DNA of 7,532 nucleotides from Oscillospiraceae bacterium (GTDB lineage Bacteria > Bacillota > Clostridia > WRCU01), in contig WRCU01000067.1 of assembly GCA_009783805.1 (NCBI GenBank), positions 1 through 7,532 of the forward strand, written 5' to 3'. This document shows, piece after piece, positions 5,537 to 7,532 of the stretch. The translations under genes were made by a program, and so were the position numbers. The stretch's first letter is position 1; each line of letters starts with the position of its first letter. Under the pieces are notes generated by a model. That model did not search any database. It saw only the letters and a list, made by a program, of their open reading frames with translations, and was not told the origin of the DNA.

Positions 5537-6535
5537 TCACGATCCGTAGTCGGGAATCCACGAGTCCAGGAACGCCGCCAGCTCGCCGGGGGTGTGATGC
5601 ACCATGTTGTTCAACACGCCGTCCCAGAGCCAATCCCATGATAAGGAATACTCGTCCGTGGGTATCAAGTCATAGTCGCCGAAGGCCGTCTCCCTTGCAA
5701 TCAAGTATTCGTCCAAGGAGATCGCGACGCCGCCTAGGTAAAAATTGGCGACGTCTGTCCCGTCATCCATCTCCTCGTGCGTCTCATGGATGCTGATGAG
5801 CCTCGCGGCGTCCTGGAAGGAGGCGCCTAGCTGTGTGTGCCTGTCGGTGAGGTAGAAGTGGCCGCCGTAATAGGAATACTCGCCGTTGGCGCTCAGGAAG
5901 CCGAACGCCGGCTCACGCTCGACCTTATGCCGGTACAGCCATATGTCGCCCATGTTGGCCCAGTCGTTGAAGATGAGGGCGACTTCGCCGTCGTCGCCGA
6001 TGGTGAGTATCCTGGCGCCTGAGGACGCGCCCGCCCCCATGTCGAAGAGGAACAGCTCCGGGACGCCGTCGAAGTTCAAGTCGACCAGCTGAGCCCCTAT
6101 CAGCTCATAGGGCCATTTGCCGCTGGGGTCGTAGTGGTCCGTGTCATTGAGCGCGATCTGCTCCTGCAGGGCGAGCAGCTCGGCCAGGTATATGCCCTTC
6201 CAGTCGAGGTCCGACGGGCCGCCCACGTCGCCGCCGTCGGTCGTGGTCAGGTCGCCCGGGTCGGTCGGGGACTCCAGTCCCCCGGTCGGGTCCGCGCCGG
6301 TCGTCCCGCCGTCCGAGGCCAGGGAGTCGGTGGGGTCAATCGAGTCGCCGGAGCCCAAGGTCCCATCGCCGCTTCCGAGGCTGGGGCTGGGCGAAGGCGA
6401 ATCGGCGTCGTCGGCGGTGCCCGTCAGGGAGTCCACCCCCGTCGTGACGCCGTCCGTGGTGGTCGTCACGGAGCAGCCGAAGAGAGCCAAGGCCGCGACG
6501 CATAGCAACGTGAGTGGAATGCCTTTGCGGATCAT
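5537..6535 (-). CDS. Putative lipoprotein with Ser/Thr/Gly/Asp-rich linker and a DxNxDG calcium-type loop
   Basis: This is a 332-residue exported protein whose function I do not recognise. The signal peptide MIRKGIPLTLLCVAALALFGC ends in a lipobox (LFGC, Cys21), so the protein should be anchored to the membrane outer face. Residues 22 to about 110 form a low-complexity acidic linker rich in Ser, Thr, Gly, Asp and Pro, probably a flexible or glycosylatable spacer. A folded domain starts at about 110 (WKGIYLAELLALQEQIA). QLVDLNFDGVPELFLFDMG (149-167) matches the EF-hand-like DxNxDG loop seen in FG-GAP/VCBS-like segments of Firmicutes lipoproteins. It is followed by ARILTIGDDGEVALIF. The ATG at 6535 was preferred over an in-frame ATG at 6556 because GGGAGG lies eight bases before it. 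It is the last gene of the minus-strand cluster, 28 bp after the TPM gene. Confidence 0.85.
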   Translation of the reverse strand: MIRKGIPLTLLCVAALALFGCSVTTTTDGVTTGVDSLTGTADDADSPSPSPSLGSGDGTLGSGDSIDPTDSLASDGGTTGADPTGGLESPTDPGDLTTTDGGDVGGPSDLDWKGIYLAELLALQEQIALNDTDHYDPSGKWPYELIGAQLVDLNFDGVPELFLFDMGAGASSGARILTIGDDGEVALIFNDWANMGDIWLYRHKVEREPAFGFLSANGEYSYYGGHFYLTDRHTQLGASFQDAARLISIHETHEEMDDGTDVANFYLGGVAISLDEYLIARETAFGDYDLIPTDEYSLSWDWLWDGVLNNMVHHTPGELAAFLDSWIPDYGS

Positions 6536-6543
6536 TTCGTTAT

Positions 6544-6549
6544 CCTCCC
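6544..6549 (-). promoter_or_regulatory. Ribosome binding site fixing the lipoprotein start
   Basis: GGGAGG on the minus strand sits eight bases before the ATG at 6535. It falls inside the reading frame opened by the upstream ATG at 6556, which argues against that longer start. Confidence 0.8.
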
Positions 6550-6563
6550 TTTCCATACTGCCA

Positions 6564-7388
6564 TCAATACTTGCCGCTCCTGCCTGAGGAGCCGCCCATC
6601 CCGCCGCGCGCGCCGCCGCCCCCGCCGCCGGATGGGCCGGATTCGATCTTCCTCCTCGTGCGGGTGCGGTACAGGAAGACGTCGGACTGCGACGTGAGCT
6701 CGAAGCCGTCCTGGACGATGTAGTTTGCGGCCGCGTCCGCCCTTACGGCCGTCCGCATCTTGGCCTTCCAGCCATGGCAGACGCCCCACGCTATGATGAG
6801 GGGGACCGTCAGGGTCAGGATGACCTTGAGCGCCAAGGCGTAAGGCACGGCGTCGGGGTCGTTGCCTGAGTCGAACGGGTCCCCGTCCTCCGCCATCGTG
6901 AGGTACCTCTCGGCCTGGTCGAGGAAGGCGCCGAAGGCGCCGTAATAGTCGTCGTCGCCCATCGGCGGCAGTATGTGCCTGTCCAGCGCCATGTCTATGC
7001 CGTACAGGGTGAAGGCGCCCTTAGCGCGGCTTCCCCATACCCGCAGGTCGTAGTCCCTGTACCGGTCGCTGAGCGTCAGGAGCACGCAGTCCCTGCCGGG
7101 GCCGTAGCCGAACATGCCCTGCGTGTAGGCGCCGTACGCGAACTCCTCGATGTCGCCGTACCCATACTGGCCCATGTCGCGCACGGTCAGTATGCGCACC
7201 TCGCAGCGGTGCCTGTCCGAGATCGACTTGGCCCTGGACTCGAGCGACGCCGCCTGTGAGGGGCTTAGGAGGCCCGCCTGGTCGTCGACGTACAGGCCGC
7301 CGCCGGCCGCCGGCTCCGCCAGGATGGGCGCCGCCATTGCCAAGGCCACTAAAGCCGAGATCGCCATGGCGGCCAGTATCCGCTTCAT
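6564..7388 (-). CDS. TPM-domain (YgcG-like) secreted and membrane-anchored protein
   Basis: This 274-residue protein has a Sec signal peptide (about 1-24, ending APILA-EP). A TPM domain follows (about 32-165), starting LYVDDQAGLLSPSQAASLESRA, the typical opening of this fold. VRILTVRDMGQYGYGDIEEFA, RDCVLLTLSDRYRDYDLRVWGS and a final helix with DQAERYL come after. One transmembrane helix lies at about 185-204. The cytoplasmic end finishes in a Gly/Ser-rich tail (GGGGGGARGGMGGSSGRSGKY), characteristic of Firmicutes members. TPM domains were named for phosphatase activity in a plant thylakoid protein, and related bacterial proteins are linked to envelope functions; the role here is not known. 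The start at 7388 was chosen over GTG 7397 because GGGGG lies eight bases upstream. It directly follows the zinc-ribbon gene. Confidence 0.88.
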   Translation of the reverse strand: MKRILAAMAISALVALAMAAPILAEPAAGGGLYVDDQAGLLSPSQAASLESRAKSISDRHRCEVRILTVRDMGQYGYGDIEEFAYGAYTQGMFGYGPGRDCVLLTLSDRYRDYDLRVWGSRAKGAFTLYGIDMALDRHILPPMGDDDYYGAFGAFLDQAERYLTMAEDGDPFDSGNDPDAVPYALALKVILTLTVPLIIAWGVCHGWKAKMRTAVRADAAANYIVQDGFELTSQSDVFLYRTRTRRKIESGPSGGGGGGARGGMGGSSGRSGKY

Positions 7389-7396
7389 GAGAGCCA

Positions 7397-7403
7397 CCCC
7401 CTT
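7397..7403 (-). promoter_or_regulatory. Ribosome binding site fixing the TPM-protein start
   Basis: AAGGGGG on the minus strand overlaps the TAA stop of the preceding gene and lies eight bases before the ATG at 7388. It touches the alternative GTG at 7397, which is therefore an unlikely start. The arrangement implies translational coupling. Confidence 0.75.
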
Positions 7404-7532
7404 AGATAAAGTAAGAGACGATGGCCATCGCCGCGGCGATGGGCAGTGCGATTTTCAGGAACCATCCCCAGTACTTGCCCCTGTCGACGGGCAGGTCGCC
7501 GATCAGCCGCCCCGTCTGCCCGTTCATGGCGA
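7402..7532 (-). CDS. Zinc-ribbon membrane protein, C-terminal end (partial)
   Basis: The last 42 complete codons of a gene run off the window edge. The peptide AMNGQTGRLIGDLPVDRGKY (read from the edge) is followed by a hydrophobic stretch WGWFLKIALPIAAAMAIVSYFI and a TAA stop at 7402-7404. The NGQTG-x-x-x-GDLP motif followed by a membrane helix is, from memory, typical of TFIIB-type zinc-ribbon proteins encoded next to TPM-domain genes in Firmicutes. The zinc ribbon itself would be outside the window, so the call rests on the tail motif and on the neighbour. The stop is 13 bp before the TPM start, which indicates one operon. Confidence 0.7.
   Translation of the reverse strand, partial: AMNGQTGRLIGDLPVDRGKYWGWFLKIALPIAAAMAIVSYFI

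Noticed and set aside
6536..6556. Seven-residue N-terminal extension of the lipoprotein (ATG at 6556)
   Set aside because: It puts a strong ribosome binding site inside the coding sequence and adds acidic residues before the signal peptide; the ATG at 6535 fits better.

Overview
The window is GC-rich bacterial DNA with dense, overlapping genes. It uses AGG (Arg) and ATA (Ile) codons freely despite its GC content: by my hand count about 14 of 38 Ile codons in secF are ATA. Lipoprotein signal peptides, separate secD and secF genes, a TPP riboswitch over a Firmicutes-style YkoF-like/ThiX/ThiY cluster, and a zinc-ribbon/TPM-domain pair together suggest a Firmicutes/Clostridia-like or other Gram-positive-type bacterium. 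Synergistetes cannot be excluded. No marker here settles the phylum.

Plus strand, 1-1118: the 3' end of secD and all of secF, overlapping by 8 bp. They encode the accessory subunits of the Sec translocase.

Plus strand, 1119-3479: a short GC-rich gap, then a clear TPP (THI-box) riboswitch with a hairpin expression platform. It precedes three overlapping genes: a small YkoF/MTH1187-type thiamine-binding protein, an ABC permease (ThiX-like), and a pyrimidine/thiamine-precursor-binding lipoprotein of the NMT1/THI5 family (ThiY-like). Together they look like a thiamine-repressed salvage uptake operon. The expected ATPase (ThiZ) is absent. The ThiY-like gene has a 42-bp tandem duplication that greatly lengthens its signal-peptide n-region.

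Plus strand, 3480-5301: a membrane diguanylate cyclase with a periplasmic/extracellular Cache-like sensor, a HAMP-like linker and an intact GGEEF domain with an I-site. A consensus promoter then drives a CAU-anticodon tRNA that most resembles tRNA-Ile2, the tRNA needed to read ATA.

Minus strand, 7532-5537: a co-directional cluster of a zinc-ribbon membrane protein (C-terminal end only), a TPM-domain secreted/membrane protein and a Ser/Thr/Gly/Asp-rich lipoprotein. It ends in a strong intrinsic terminator that abuts the 3' end of the convergent tRNA gene.

I saw no insertion sequence, phage gene, CRISPR array or obvious novel defence system. The most unusual points are the ThiY signal-peptide repeat, the missing ATPase, the alternative helix in the riboswitch platform, and the link between Ile2 tRNA and ATA codon use.
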